The notes beneath the pieces were generated by a model. It was not told the origin of the DNA. It saw nothing but the letters and a program-made list of their open reading frames with translations, and did no database searches. The position numbers and the translations under genes are program-made. Below are positions 1 through 8,848 of a stretch of DNA of 64,000 nucleotides, in pieces. The number at the start of each line of letters is the position of its first letter. Positions within the stretch are counted from its first letter, which is position 1. Source of the DNA: Exiguobacterium chiriqhucha RW-2 (GTDB lineage: Bacteria; Bacillota; Bacilli; Exiguobacteriales; Exiguobacteriaceae); assembly GCF_000416965.1 (NCBI RefSeq), contig NZ_ATCL01000020.1, positions 558,001 to 622,000 on the forward strand, in the 5' to 3' direction.

Positions 1-31
1 AAGCGTAGTCAAAAAAAGAGGGGGAATTTTC

Positions 32-1432
32 ATGGAATATCGGATCGAACGGGACACGATGGGGGAAATCAACGTTCCGGCTTCAGCCAAATGGGGAGCC
101 CAAACACAGCGCAGTCTAGAGAACTTTAAAATCGGGACGGAAAAAATGCCGCTTGAGGTCGTGCATGCCTTCGCGATTTTGAAAAAAGGTGCCGCACTCG
201 CCAACGCCGAGCTCGGTGTGTTGGAGCAAGCGAAAGCCGACGTCATCGCCGAAGTCGCAGATGAGATCGTCGCTGGGCAACATGACGCCGAGTTTCCACT
301 CGTCGTCTGGCAGACGGGTTCAGGGACACAGTCGAACATGAACGTCAACGAAGTCATCGCCCACTTGGCTAACGATAAGTTGAAGGAGCGTGGTCAGACG
401 CTTACGATCCATCCGAATGACGACGTCAACAAGTCGCAAAGCTCGAACGACACGTATCCGACGGCGATGCACATTGCGGCCATCCTAGCAGTCGAGGATC
501 ATGTGTTGCCGTCAATCGAGGCGCTCCACGCGACGCTCGCGAAGAAAGCCGAGTCATTCATGGACATCGTCAAGATCGGTCGGACGCACTTGCAAGACGC
601 GACGCCGGTCACGCTCGGTCAAGAGATTAGCGGTTGGGTCCGTATGCTCGAGCTGTCGAAACAGATGATTGAGCGTACGCTCGAACCGTTGACAGAGCTC
701 GCCCTCGGCGGGACGGCAGTCGGGACGGGCATCAACGCCCATCCACAGTTCGGCGAAGTCGTGGCCGAGAAAATCTCGCAAGAGACCGGCAAACAGTTCA
801 TCACGGCCGTCAACAAGTTCCATGCGCTCACGAGCCACGATCAGCTCGTATTCACACATGGTGCCTTGAAAGCACTCGCCATGGACGCGATGAAGATCGC
901 CAACGACGTCCGTTGGCTCGCTTCTGGTCCGCGTGCCGGTATCGGCGAGATTTTGATTCCGGAAAACGAACCGGGTAGCTCGATCATGCCAGGTAAAGTC
1001 AACCCGACGCAGAGCGAGGCGTTGACGATGGTCGCGGCTCAAGTGCTCGGTAATGATGCGACAATCGGATTCGGGGCGAGCCAAGGAAACTTTGAGTTGA
1101 ACGTGTTCAAGCCTGTCATCATGTACAACTTCCTCCAGACGTGCCGCCTGTTGACGGACAGTCTACATTCGTTCGACGTGCATTGCGCCGTCGGCATCGA
1201 ACCGGATTTGGACGTCATCGCACACAACGTGGAACGGTCGCTCATGCTCGTGACGGCACTCAACCCGCATATCGGTTACGAGAACGCAGCCAAAATCGCG
1301 AAACTCGCCCATAAAAATGGGACGTCGTTGAAGGAAGCGGCGCTCGAGACTGGACTATTGACGGAAGAGCAGTTCGATCAATGGATTCGTCCGGAAGAGA
1401 TGACATCTCCTAACCTAAAAGTTGGTAAATAA
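32..1432 (+). CDS. fumC: Class II fumarate hydratase
   Basis: Fumarase C interconverts fumarate and L-malate in the TCA cycle in the cytoplasm; class II enzymes need no iron-sulfur cluster. The protein has 466 residues, the normal family length. The aspartase/fumarase signature [13 protein letters not shown] lies at about 315-327 and carries the catalytic serine loop and K322/N324. TGSGTQSN (95-102) and GRTHLQDA (183-190, with H186) are the other two active-site regions. A purine-rich ribosome site (AGAGGGGGAA) sits just before the ATG at 32. No neighbour shares its strand closely, so it is probably monocistronic, with a weak hairpin right after the stop. Its promoter lies outside the window. 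Confidence 0.97.
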   Translation: MEYRIERDTMGEINVPASAKWGAQTQRSLENFKIGTEKMPLEVVHAFAILKKGAALANAELGVLEQAKADVIAEVADEIVAGQHDAEFPLVVWQTGSGTQSNMNVNEVIAHLANDKLKERGQTLTIHPNDDVNKSQSSNDTYPTAMHIAAILAVEDHVLPSIEALHATLAKKAESFMDIVKIGRTHLQDATPVTLGQEISGWVRMLELSKQMIERTLEPLTELALGGTAVGTGINAHPQFGEVVAEKISQETGKQFITAVNKFHALTSHDQLVFTHGALKALAMDAMKIANDVRWLASGPRAGIGEILIPENEPGSSIMPGKVNPTQSEALTMVAAQVLGNDATIGFGASQGNFELNVFKPVIMYNFLQTCRLLTDSLHSFDVHCAVGIEPDLDVIAHNVERSLMLVTALNPHIGYENAAKIAKLAHKNGTSLKEAALETGLLTEEQFDQWIRPEEMTSPNLKVGK

Positions 1433-1436
1433 GGGA

Positions 1437-1461
1437 AGGGCGGTCCATGACCGCTCTTTAA
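1437..1461 (+). terminator. Weak terminator after fumC
   Basis: GGGCGGTC and GACCGCTC pair around a CAT loop and are followed by TTTAATTATT. The T-run is short, so termination may be incomplete. Confidence 0.55.
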
Positions 1462-1526
1462 TTATTGTCTATTAGGTCGTAAGCACTAACTTTCTGTAAA
1501 ACAATAGGGAAAAAATAAGTAAATAG

Positions 1527-1555
1527 TTGTATTTTCGTGGATGAAGTCGCATAAT
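1527..1555 (+). promoter_or_regulatory. Sigma-A promoter for the GGDEF gene
   Basis: TTGTAT (1527-1532) and CATAAT (1550-1555) are separated by exactly 17 bases and sit 46 bases before the downstream ATG. This is a consensus match only. Confidence 0.5.
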
Positions 1556-1601
1556 CATAGTCAGAAGCGAATATCGGGAGAACGAAACTGGGGGGTCGGG
1601 A

Positions 1602-3089
1602 ATGAAGCAGCAACTCACAGATCGTATACATAAGATTTTGGCGCAAATCACGAGCGCGAGACAGATTCAAACAACAGACATCGAGTTTTTATTGGATTGG
1701 ATGAAACAAGAAGTGAAACAGCGACGGTTCATGCACTTGCTTGAAATCTTCAGTCGTGTCGAATCTGACGTGCGTGAGTTGCCGGCCGTCCTGACGCAAG
1801 CAGAAGCGATGGCATTGATTGCCCCGGTGAAACGATACATCCATACGATCCTCGGCATCGAGCAAGAAGACGAGGACCTCGTCTTGATTTTGTCGAACAA
1901 CTTTGCGACGTTCAGTCGTTATAAGCCGCGGGTGGAAAAGCTCGGGGCGCGTCCTGTCTTTTTACAGACGTTAGAAGAAGCCGTCGAATACGATTATGAA
2001 GATGTGCCGAAGGCGATCATCATGGACGTCGAATTGTGGGCACGCTTCCCGGAGCGGGCAATCCAATCGTTCGTCAGCAAGATGAAGAAGCTGTACGTCC
2101 CGCTTATCGTGATTGGAACGAATGAACATTATCGACTCGCCGCCTACTCGTATGGGTTTGATGACTATTGGGAAGAATGGGTCCCGATGGAAGAGCGGCT
2201 CGTGCGGCTCGGACATCATATCGAGAAGGCACGGCTCGTCTCGAACGCGCTGCTCGTCGACGAATTGACAGGCGCCTTCAACCGTAAATACTTGAAAGCG
2301 ACGTTCAGTCGCTTCATGTCCCGTCTAGAGCGGTCCGGTGAAAGCTTCACTCTCGCGCTGCTCGACATCGACCATTTCAAGCAGTTGAACGATACGTTTG
2401 GTCATGCGTATGGGGACGAGGTGCTGCATCGCGTCGCCGAGGAGGTTCGTTTGGCGATTCGCTCGAGTGACGAGTTGATTCGTTACGGCGGGGAAGAGTT
2501 CCTCATCATCTTGAACGTGTCCGAGCGCCACGTCGTCGATGCGGTGCTCGAACGGGTCCGCAGCCGAATCGAAGAGATGACGTTTACATACGAGCATCAC
2601 GTGACGGTGTCCATCGGCTATACGCGCGTCTGTCAGACCGGGATGACACTCGGGGAGTGGTGCGCTTACGCCGACGAGGCGCTCTACAAGGCGAAGCGTG
2701 ACGGTCGCAATCGAATCATCCGTTATTCGACGGCGGTCCGGGAAGAAAAACGGCTCGCTTACGTGACGATGAGCCCGGAGAAGTACACCATGCTCGCCGA
2801 ACAGTTGCCGAAACAGCATCGACGATACGAGGTCATCTATCGTCCTTACGACCGTTACGCCTGTAACGATCATATGGAGATGTTCATTTTAGACGAATCG
2901 AGTACGACGGAGACGAGAGGGACGCTCTCGGCCGTCAAAGAGCAGCGTGGCAAGTACAGTCATGTGTTAGCGTTGTCGAAACGGACGGCACTCGAGCTCG
3001 GTACGCTATACGACGACTTGGCCGAACAGGACCATCATGATGTCATCACTGAAAAAATCGAGCAGTGGCTCGAAAAATTGCCTGATTAA
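1602..3089 (+). CDS. Diguanylate cyclase with receiver-like N-terminus and extra C-terminal domain
   Basis: The protein probably makes cyclic di-GMP from two GTP. It has 495 residues. Residues 1-80 are helical and unassigned; 90-210 look like a degenerate response-regulator receiver fold. The GGDEF domain spans about 214-375 with LLDIDHFKQLND (metal/GTP binding) and the active-site motif GGEEF at 296-300. RSSD at 287-290 is exactly five residues before GGEEF, so the RxxD product-inhibition site is intact. Residues 380-495 form a separate region with no motif I recognise. No transmembrane segment is visible, so it should be cytosolic. The gene is flanked by its own promoter and a strong shared terminator, so it is probably a single-gene unit. 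Confidence 0.88.
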   Translation: MKQQLTDRIHKILAQITSARQIQTTDIEFLLDWMKQEVKQRRFMHLLEIFSRVESDVRELPAVLTQAEAMALIAPVKRYIHTILGIEQEDEDLVLILSNNFATFSRYKPRVEKLGARPVFLQTLEEAVEYDYEDVPKAIIMDVELWARFPERAIQSFVSKMKKLYVPLIVIGTNEHYRLAAYSYGFDDYWEEWVPMEERLVRLGHHIEKARLVSNALLVDELTGAFNRKYLKATFSRFMSRLERSGESFTLALLDIDHFKQLNDTFGHAYGDEVLHRVAEEVRLAIRSSDELIRYGGEEFLIILNVSERHVVDAVLERVRSRIEEMTFTYEHHVTVSIGYTRVCQTGMTLGEWCAYADEALYKAKRDGRNRIIRYSTAVREEKRLAYVTMSPEKYTMLAEQLPKQHRRYEVIYRPYDRYACNDHMEMFILDESSTTETRGTLSAVKEQRGKYSHVLALSKRTALELGTLYDDLAEQDHHDVITEKIEQWLEKLPD

Positions 3090-3122
3090 AAAGGGACGTC
3101 GACTCAGTCGATGTCCCTTTTG
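3088..3122. terminator. Bidirectional terminator between the GGDEF gene and folA
   Basis: AAAAGGGAC-G-TCGAC pairs with GTCGA-T-GTCCCTTTT around a TCA loop, with A-runs and T-runs on both sides. The folA stop codon (3104-3106 on the complement) is in the loop, so the last folA codons form one arm. Confidence 0.85.
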
Positions 3123-3583
3123 TCATATTGACGGAAAGTGAAGCTATGGGCATGCCGCTCGTCGACCGGATGGAACTGTTCGTCCGTCACGGTGAGCCCG
3201 TCCGGCAGCGGTGGATAATACGTGTCCGCCTCGAACGTGCCGTCGACCTCGGTAACATAGAACCGGTCCGTCATCGAGAACGTTTGCTCATAAAGCGTTG
3301 CGCCGCCGATGATGTAAAGGTCTGTCGTCTCGGTGTTGAGCGACTCGAGGTCGTGCCAGACATCGACACCTTCAGCTGAAAACGATCGGTCTGACGTGAC
3401 GACGATATTGCGGCGGTTCGGTAACGGACGACCGATCGATTCGAACGTTTTACGACCCATGACGACCGTTTGGCCCGTCGTGATAGCTTTGAACTGCTTC
3501 AAGTCATCGGGCAGGCGCCACAACAAGGCGTTATCTTTCCCGATTTCTCGATTGCTTCCGATGGCGACGACGTGGACGATCAT
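3104..3583 (-). CDS. folA: Dihydrofolate reductase
   Basis: It reduces dihydrofolate to tetrahydrofolate with NADPH and so recycles the folate oxidised by thymidylate synthase. Length is 159 residues, typical of bacterial chromosomal enzymes. The N-terminus shows the folate pocket with W22 and the catalytic acid D27 (in LWRLPDDL), then the NADPH-binding [16 protein letters not shown] segment at about 40-55. The ATG overlaps the thyA stop by four bases (3580-3583), so the two are translationally coupled in the common thyA-folA order. The 3' end runs into the bidirectional terminator stem. Trimethoprim sensitivity cannot be judged from sequence alone. Confidence 0.96.
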   Translation of the reverse strand: MIVHVVAIGSNREIGKDNALLWRLPDDLKQFKAITTGQTVVMGRKTFESIGRPLPNRRNIVVTSDRSFSAEGVDVWHDLESLNTETTDLYIIGGATLYEQTFSMTDRFYVTEVDGTFEADTYYPPLPDGLTVTDEQFHPVDERHAHSFTFRQYDKRDID

Positions 3584-4374
3584 ACGCTGACCGCTCCTTT
3601 GATATGCAGATGCGGGTCATAGCCGACGATTTCGAAGTCCTCGAAACGGAAGTCCTCGATCGACGTCACGTCTCGCAAGATATTCAATGTCGGGAGCGGG
3701 CGTGGCTCACGTGTCAATTGAAGGTTCACTTGTTCGAGGTGGTTATGGTAAATGTGGGCGTCACCGAGCGTATGGACAAAGTCGCCGACCTCAAGGCCGG
3801 TCACATGGGCGACCATGTGCGTGAGCAAAGCGTATGACGCGATGTTGAATGGTACGCCGAGGAACGTGTCAGCGCTACGTTGATAGAGTTGGCATGATAG
3901 TTTGCCGTCCGCGACATAAAATTGGAACAACAGGTGGCACGGCGGGAGCGCCATGTCCTCGAGTTGCCCAGGGTTCCATGCCGAAACGATGAGGCGGCGC
4001 GAATCAGGGTTCGTCTTAATCTGCTCGATCACTTGCGCGAGCTGGTCGACACTCGTGCCGTCTGGTTTCGGGAACGAGCGCCACTGCGCACCGTAGACAG
4101 GGCCAAGATTTCCGTCCTCGTCTGCCCATTCGTTCCAAATGCGGACACCGTTGTCTTGAAGGTACTTGACGTTCGTATCACCGGTGATGAACCAGAGTAG
4201 TTCATGGATGATTGAGCGGGTATGTAGTTTTTTCGTCGTGACCAGGGGGAACCCCTCCTGAAGATTGAACCGCATCTGGTAGCCGAACACGCTCGTCGTC
4301 CCGGTCCCGGTCCGGTCCTCTTTGACGACACCGTGCTCAAGAATATGGGTGCATAAATCATGATATTGCTTCAT
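3580..4374 (-). CDS. thyA: Thymidylate synthase
   Basis: It methylates dUMP to dTMP using 5,10-methylene-tetrahydrofolate and gives dihydrofolate, the substrate of the next gene product. The 264 residues match the short ThyA form exactly. The catalytic cysteine C146 lies in [13 protein letters not shown], followed by the conserved [21 protein letters not shown] stretch and the HIYHNH substrate-binding region. The N-terminal DRTGTGT phosphate loop is at 20-26. It is the first gene of a two-gene minus-strand unit. The upstream gap contains TATAAT on the complement, but no good -35 at the right distance. Confidence 0.97.
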   Translation of the reverse strand: MKQYHDLCTHILEHGVVKEDRTGTGTTSVFGYQMRFNLQEGFPLVTTKKLHTRSIIHELLWFITGDTNVKYLQDNGVRIWNEWADEDGNLGPVYGAQWRSFPKPDGTSVDQLAQVIEQIKTNPDSRRLIVSAWNPGQLEDMALPPCHLLFQFYVADGKLSCQLYQRSADTFLGVPFNIASYALLTHMVAHVTGLEVGDFVHTLGDAHIYHNHLEQVNLQLTREPRPLPTLNILRDVTSIEDFRFEDFEIVGYDPHLHIKGAVSV

Positions 4375-4596
4375 GTGGGAAGTCCCCTTTCTCGTTCAAA
4401 TTTACAAAAAGTCGCATTCATTATAACACAATATATTGATAAAATGATGGTCGTTCAGCAGAGTTTTCTTCTAAATATCGATTTGAGAACACTGATGTTT
4501 CACAATTTGAAGATGTGACAATAGTAGATTAAACCGTGCAAAAATCCTTTGTCGTGACAGCTCATTGTTTTGTTCAGTCTTGTGAGGAGGAACATG

Positions 4597-5517
4597 ATGA
4601 AAGCAGTGATTTGTACCGCATATGGACCACCGGACGTGTTGCAGCTTCAAGAAGTCGAAAAACCGGTGCCAAAATCGGATGAGTTATTGATTCAAGTCCA
4701 CACCACAGCCGTCCATTCAGGTGACCGGCGGTTGCGGTCACTCGATGTACCGGCCCTAGGCAAGCTGCCGATGCGAATCGTCGTCGGTTTCAAGGCACCC
4801 CGCCAACCGATTCTCGGTGTCGTCTTGGCAGGCGAGGTCGTCGAGACGGGTAGTCGTGTCGAGCAGTTCAAGGTCGGCGACCGCGTCTATGCACTGAACG
4901 GGATGCGTTTCGGCGGCTACGCTGAATATGCGTGTGTCAAAGCGAGTAAATGTGTTGAACGCATGCCGAACAACGCTAGTTTTGTCGAAGCAGCCAGCTT
5001 GCCGTTCGGCGGGACGACGACTCTTCACTTTTTGCGTAAAGCGAAAATCGAACAAGCGAAGACCGTATTAATTTACGGGGCGTCCGGGGCAGTCGGTTCG
5101 ATGGCCGTTCAAATCGCGAAATATTACGGGGCTCACGTAACGGCAGTCTGTCGGGAGCGAAACTTCGAACTTGTCAGAAGTCTCGGCGCGGACGTGGTGA
5201 TTGACTACACCATAGACGGCTACGACGAGAAACTGACCACATACGACGCTGTGTTCGATGCGGCTGGTAAAATCGATAAGCGAATGGCCCGGAAACATGT
5301 CGCCGAACACGGGAAATTCAGTTCTGTCGCTGGACAAGGACCTGCCAGTGAACGGAAAGAGGATTTGGTTTTCTTGAACGAGCTGTTTGAAGCCGGCCGG
5401 TTAAAAGCTGTCATCGATTCGATTTATCCGCTCGAGGACATCGTCGCGGCGCACCGTTACGTTGATGCCGGAGGAAAGGCTGGAAATGTGATCGTGACCG
5501 TGACACAAACAAATTGA
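4597..5517 (+). CDS. Zinc-free medium-chain dehydrogenase (quinone oxidoreductase-like)
   Basis: This is probably an NAD(P)H-dependent enal or quinone reductase; the true substrate is unknown. The 306-residue protein has a GroES-like N-terminal half (KVGDRVYAL at 92-100, GGYAEYA at 106-112) and a Rossmann half with YGASGAVGSMAVQIAK starting at 160. The zinc-binding cysteine cluster of alcohol dehydrogenases is absent. An in-frame TTG exists at 4570, but AGGAGG (4585-4590) lies inside that extension. The ATG at 4597 has six bases after the ribosome site and gives the normal MKAVICTAYG start; ATG 4594 is possible but closer. No clear terminator follows. Confidence 0.85.
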   Translation: MKAVICTAYGPPDVLQLQEVEKPVPKSDELLIQVHTTAVHSGDRRLRSLDVPALGKLPMRIVVGFKAPRQPILGVVLAGEVVETGSRVEQFKVGDRVYALNGMRFGGYAEYACVKASKCVERMPNNASFVEAASLPFGGTTTLHFLRKAKIEQAKTVLIYGASGAVGSMAVQIAKYYGAHVTAVCRERNFELVRSLGADVVIDYTIDGYDEKLTTYDAVFDAAGKIDKRMARKHVAEHGKFSSVAGQGPASERKEDLVFLNELFEAGRLKAVIDSIYPLEDIVAAHRYVDAGGKAGNVIVTVTQTN

Positions 5518-5557
5518 TTCAATCGAGAGCGAGACGCGCACTTGGTGGACAGTCCCT

Positions 5558-5584
5558 GTTTTCGCCACGTGGCTTATGGGGTAT
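5558..5584 (+). promoter_or_regulatory. Sigma-B-type promoter before the PfpI gene
   Basis: GTTTTC (5558-5563), 15 bases, then GGGTAT (5579-5584). The -10 is a full match to the sigma-B consensus GTTTAA-N13-15-GGGTAT and the -35 matches four of six. TATACT overlapping it could also serve sigma-A. Confidence 0.5.
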
Positions 5585-5616
5585 ACTTGTGAAAGACAAA
5601 TAAAGGGAGGGATTCG

Positions 5617-6141
5617 ATGCAATTACAAGGTAAGAACGTGCTGCAAATCGTCAGCGACGACTTTGAAGATTTAGAATTATGGTATCCGGTCCATCGGTTG
5701 CGCGAGGAAGGCGCAAACGTCATCCTGGCCGGCGAGAAGGCGGATCACGCCTATATCGGCAAGTACGGCGTCCCGGCAAAATCGGACATCGCGTTCGATG
5801 ATGTCGACATCTCATCATACGACGCTATCCTCGTCCCAGGTGGCTGGTCCCCAGACTTGTTGCGCCGATTTGATTCGGTGAAAGGGTTCGTCCGTTATAT
5901 GCATGACGAGAAGCGGCCGATCGGTCAAATCTGTCACGCGGGCTGGGTGTTGATTTCAGCCAAAATTCTCGACGGTGTCAACGTCACGAGCACACCGGGC
6001 ATTAAAGATGATATGGAAAACGCAGGTGCGATTTGGCATGATGAGCCGGTCGTCGTTGATGGCCATATCGTCTCGAGCCGCCGTCCACCTGACCTACCTG
6101 ACTATATGCGGGAATTCATCAAAGTCATGGCCAAACACTGA
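5617..6141 (+). CDS. DJ-1/PfpI family general stress protein
   Basis: This family contains deglycases, chaperone-like proteins and supposed proteases of the cytoplasm. The 174-residue length and layout fit the YfkM/PfpI branch. The nucleophile elbow is QICHAGW with C106 and H107, and an acidic residue that supports the thiolate is expected in the FEDLE segment near 16-20. AGGGAGG lies just before the ATG. The sigma-B-like promoter upstream agrees with B. subtilis YfkM being a general stress protein (Gsp18), as known from the literature. The YccA-like gene follows after 26 bases and is probably co-transcribed. Confidence 0.87.
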   Translation: MQLQGKNVLQIVSDDFEDLELWYPVHRLREEGANVILAGEKADHAYIGKYGVPAKSDIAFDDVDISSYDAILVPGGWSPDLLRRFDSVKGFVRYMHDEKRPIGQICHAGWVLISAKILDGVNVTSTPGIKDDMENAGAIWHDEPVVVDGHIVSSRRPPDLPDYMREFIKVMAKH

Positions 6142-6167
6142 AAATAGAATAAAGGGGTTAACGACAG

Positions 6168-6902
6168 TTGAGACTTAAATCGAATCCAGTTCTCCGTAAA
6201 TCGATGGAGACAACAGCTTATAGCACCACGCCGATGACGAAAGCCGGAACGTGGTCGAAAGTGTTCACACTACTCTTGCTCGTCACGGCAGCCGCCGGGA
6301 CGACGTGGATGCTCGTACCGACGATCGGGGAGGCGCTCTTGTTCCCGCTCATGATCGGTTCGCTCATTCTCGGTTTGATTTTGGCGCTCGTCATCACGTT
6401 CAAACCGAGAACAGCACCCGTTGTCGCACCATTGTATGGCATCGTTGAAGGTGTGTTCGTCGGATTGATTTCCTATTTCTTTGAAGCGATGCTCCCGGGC
6501 ATCGTCGGCCGTGCCGTCTTGACGACGTTCATCGTCGCGTTCGCGATGTGGTTCGTCTACTCGACGGGTCTCGTCAAAGTGACGCAAAAGTTCCGTGCCG
6601 GAGTCACAGCCGCGATCTTTACGGTCATGTTGCTCTATCTCGTCCAAATCGGGATGAGTTTCTTCGGTTCAGGACTCCCGTTCATGACGGGCTCGTCACC
6701 GCTCGCCATCGGCGTGCAATTTGTGATCGTCATCATCGCCTCACTCGCGCTCGTCCTCGATTTCGACTATATTGCTCGTCAAGTCGAGAGCCGGGCTCCG
6801 AAAGAGCTCGAATGGGTCGCAGCGTTCGGTTTGATTGTGACGCTCATCTGGCTCTATATTGAAATTCTTGATTTACTGTATCGCCTCGCCATGCGCGACT
6901 GA
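6168..6902 (+). CDS. YccA/Bax-inhibitor-1 family membrane protein
   Basis: This is a multi-spanning inner-membrane protein of 244 residues. Bacterial homologues are linked to membrane-protease control (E. coli YccA with FtsH) or ion leak; the role here is unknown. I count seven hydrophobic segments between about residue 34 and the C-terminus. The N-terminus MRLKSNPVLRKS matches the typical R-x-SNPVL opening of this family, which supports the TTG start at 6168. AAAGGGG lies about nine bases upstream. It probably shares the transcript of the upstream PfpI gene, and a strong hairpin follows its stop. Confidence 0.85.
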   Translation: MRLKSNPVLRKSMETTAYSTTPMTKAGTWSKVFTLLLLVTAAAGTTWMLVPTIGEALLFPLMIGSLILGLILALVITFKPRTAPVVAPLYGIVEGVFVGLISYFFEAMLPGIVGRAVLTTFIVAFAMWFVYSTGLVKVTQKFRAGVTAAIFTVMLLYLVQIGMSFFGSGLPFMTGSSPLAIGVQFVIVIIASLALVLDFDYIARQVESRAPKELEWVAAFGLIVTLIWLYIEILDLLYRLAMRD

Positions 6903-6931
6903 TCATCGGCCTTCGGGCCGGTGATTTTTTA
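6902..6931 (+). terminator. Terminator after the YccA-like gene
   Basis: ATCATCGGCC and GGCCGGTGAT close a TTCG tetraloop and are followed by six T. This is a textbook intrinsic terminator. Confidence 0.9.
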
Positions 6932-6977
6932 TGAAAGGATGTGAAGCCGACATCGAACCGATGAAGGCGCAGCTGTT

Positions 6978-8096
6978 ATGAAAAAAGTGATTGTAATTGG
7001 ATCAGGAGTCGTCGGCATCTCGACCGCTTACCATTTAGCCGGGAAAGCCGACGTCACCGTCATCGACCGGAAAGAGAAGGGCCGTGCCACCGACGCCGCG
7101 GCAGGCATCGTCTGCCCATGGATTGCCCAGCGTCGCAATAAGGCATGGTACGCGCTCGCCAAAGGCGGCGCTCACTACTATGCGACGGTCGTCGAGGACT
7201 TGAAACAAGAAGGCGAGACGGAGACCGGCTACAAACGTGTCGGGACGCTCGCCTTGCATGAAGACAAGAAATTGAACGAGATGCAAGAACGGACGGCGCT
7301 ACGCCGGGAAGAAGCACCAGAAATCGGGGAGTTGACCCGGATGACAGCGGAAGAAGCGAGAGCGCTATTTCCACCGCTCTCGGACGAATATGACGCCCTC
7401 CTTGTCGAAGGCGGGGCTCGTGTGGATGGAGAGAAATTGCGAGCGGCCCTCGAACGGGTCGCCGTGAAGCGTGGCGTGACCTTGGTCGACGGTTCGGCCG
7501 TCCTCGTCGAAGCGGACGGCTATCATGTCGAGTGCGACGGTGTCCGCTTTGAGGCGGATGAGATTGTGCTCGCCTGTGGGGCGTGGTTGCCCGATTTGAT
7601 GGAGCCGATCGGCTATACGGCCCGTGTCGCCGGGGAGAAAGCGCAAATCGTGCACGTGCAGCTGCCGGACACGGATGCGTCTGATTGGCCGGTCGTCATG
7701 CCACCACGGCGTCGTTATTTGCTCGGGTTTGAAGAAGGGCGAATCGTCATCGGTTCGACGCATGAGCGTGACAAGGCGTTCGACGCACGGCCGACGGCAA
7801 TCGGAATTCATGAAGTGCTCTCGAAAGGGCTGGAATCGGCCCCTGGACTCGCTGAGGCCGAACTGATTGAGACGCGGGTCGGCTTTCGCCCGGTCACCCC
7901 GAACTCGATTCCGATTCTCGGACGCGTTCCGGGAGCGGAGCAGTTGCTCGTCGCGAACGGTCTCGGCTCGTCCGGTTTGACGGTCGGTCCGTTCATCGGG
8001 AAAGTGCTCGCCGACCTCGTTCTGACCGGGGACTGCGAGCTTGACCTGTCACTCTATCCAATCGAGGAATCCGTGTTCCGAACGAACGATAAATAA
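6978..8096 (+). CDS. FAD-dependent amino-acid oxidase/dehydrogenase family protein
   Basis: The 372-residue protein belongs to the DAO family (D-amino acid dehydrogenase, glycine or sarcosine oxidase types); the substrate cannot be read off. The FAD dinucleotide fold is at the N-terminus: VIVIGSGVVGISTAYHLA with G8, G10 and G13 and acid D30 ending the second strand. The C-terminal GFRPVTPNSIPILG and ANGLGSSGLTVGP stretches are the usual second FAD contact. The ATG at 6978 has only a weak AAGG upstream. A 16-codon reading frame (6931-6981) ends across this start in an ATGA overlap, so translational coupling is possible. A bidirectional terminator follows. Confidence 0.82.
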   Translation: MKKVIVIGSGVVGISTAYHLAGKADVTVIDRKEKGRATDAAAGIVCPWIAQRRNKAWYALAKGGAHYYATVVEDLKQEGETETGYKRVGTLALHEDKKLNEMQERTALRREEAPEIGELTRMTAEEARALFPPLSDEYDALLVEGGARVDGEKLRAALERVAVKRGVTLVDGSAVLVEADGYHVECDGVRFEADEIVLACGAWLPDLMEPIGYTARVAGEKAQIVHVQLPDTDASDWPVVMPPRRRYLLGFEEGRIVIGSTHERDKAFDARPTAIGIHEVLSKGLESAPGLAEAELIETRVGFRPVTPNSIPILGRVPGAEQLLVANGLGSSGLTVGPFIGKVLADLVLTGDCELDLSLYPIEESVFRTNDK

Positions 8097-8107
8097 CAAT
8101 GAAATAT

Positions 8108-8161
8108 AAAAAGTCGCCTACCCCCTTACTATATACATAAGAAGGGGGAGGCGACTTTTTT
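8108..8161. terminator. Bidirectional terminator between FAD oxidoreductase and TetR gene
   Basis: AAAAAGTCGCCTACCCCCTT pairs with AAGGGGGAGGCGACTTTTTT with one mismatch and a 15-base loop. It serves the convergent genes on both strands. Confidence 0.9.
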
Positions 8162-8162
8162 G

Positions 8163-8726
8163 TTATTTCCGGATGATGCCGTGAAGGAAAAATCGGAAAT
8201 AATCTTGCATCGATTCGGTCATCGGTGACGTCGACAGGCTCGGGTCGGACAAAATCGCCTGCTGCACGAGTTGGACGTACCGTAAATACGAATCGGTCGA
8301 CAGCTCCGGGTCAATGGCTCCGCTCGTCTTCCCATATTCAATCAATTGCCGGAATGCGGCGTAGCCCCGACCGGCCAACTGTTGCCACGATGCGTCCGCT
8401 TGAATCATCGTCGTAATCGTCTCGTCGAACAGCCCAGCCGTCTCGATTTTACGAGACAAAATCTCAATCAGCAATTGATCGAACGGGACATGGTCAGCGA
8501 TTTGTGACTCAATCCATCCCATCTGTTCTTCCGTCATCTCGGTCAAGACGGCGATGATCACTTGTTCTTTCGAACCAAAATAATTATAAATCGATACCGG
8601 TGAGACCGAGGCGGCGCGGGCCAGCTCGCTCACTGTGAAACGGGACTGTTTCACGGCCATCAGTCGAATGGCCGCGTCTAAAATCGCGCGTCGCTTCGTC
8701 TCGGTCCGTTTTGTGAATCCATCCAT
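8163..8726 (-). CDS. TetR family transcriptional regulator
   Basis: The 187-residue protein has a TetR helix-turn-helix at about 30-50 (FTVSELARAASVSPVSIYNYFGSKEQV) and a C-terminal ligand domain with no assigned inducer. An upstream in-frame extension to 8888 is rejected because it crosses the intergenic region. Of the two ATG codons at 8732 and 8726, the second has a workable distance to GCGAGG. The gene is divergent from an ABC exporter pair, the usual set-up for local repression of a transporter. Three copies of TAGTTTTG in the shared region are the likely operator half-sites. Confidence 0.88.
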   Translation of the reverse strand: MDGFTKRTETKRRAILDAAIRLMAVKQSRFTVSELARAASVSPVSIYNYFGSKEQVIIAVLTEMTEEQMGWIESQIADHVPFDQLLIEILSRKIETAGLFDETITTMIQADASWQQLAGRGYAAFRQLIEYGKTSGAIDPELSTDSYLRYVQLVQQAILSDPSLSTSPMTESMQDYFRFFLHGIIRK

Positions 8727-8746
8727 GGGCATCCTCGCTTCTTTTG

Positions 8747-8835
8747 TAGTTTTGTAACCAATATACCATTTCCATTTCAAAAAATAACGTGATATACTAG
8801 TTTTGTAATCATATAAACTATATATTTCAAAACTA
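8747..8835. promoter_or_regulatory. Candidate TetR operator region (three TAGTTTTG copies)
   Basis: TAGTTTTGTAA occurs at 8747-8757 and 8798-8808, and the inverted CAAAACTA at 8828-8835. The second and third copies form an inverted pair around AT-rich DNA. The last copy touches the ribosome site of the ABC ATPase and the first lies in the leader of the TetR gene, so binding could block both. Confidence 0.45.
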
Positions 8836-8848
8836 AGGAGTGAGATCA

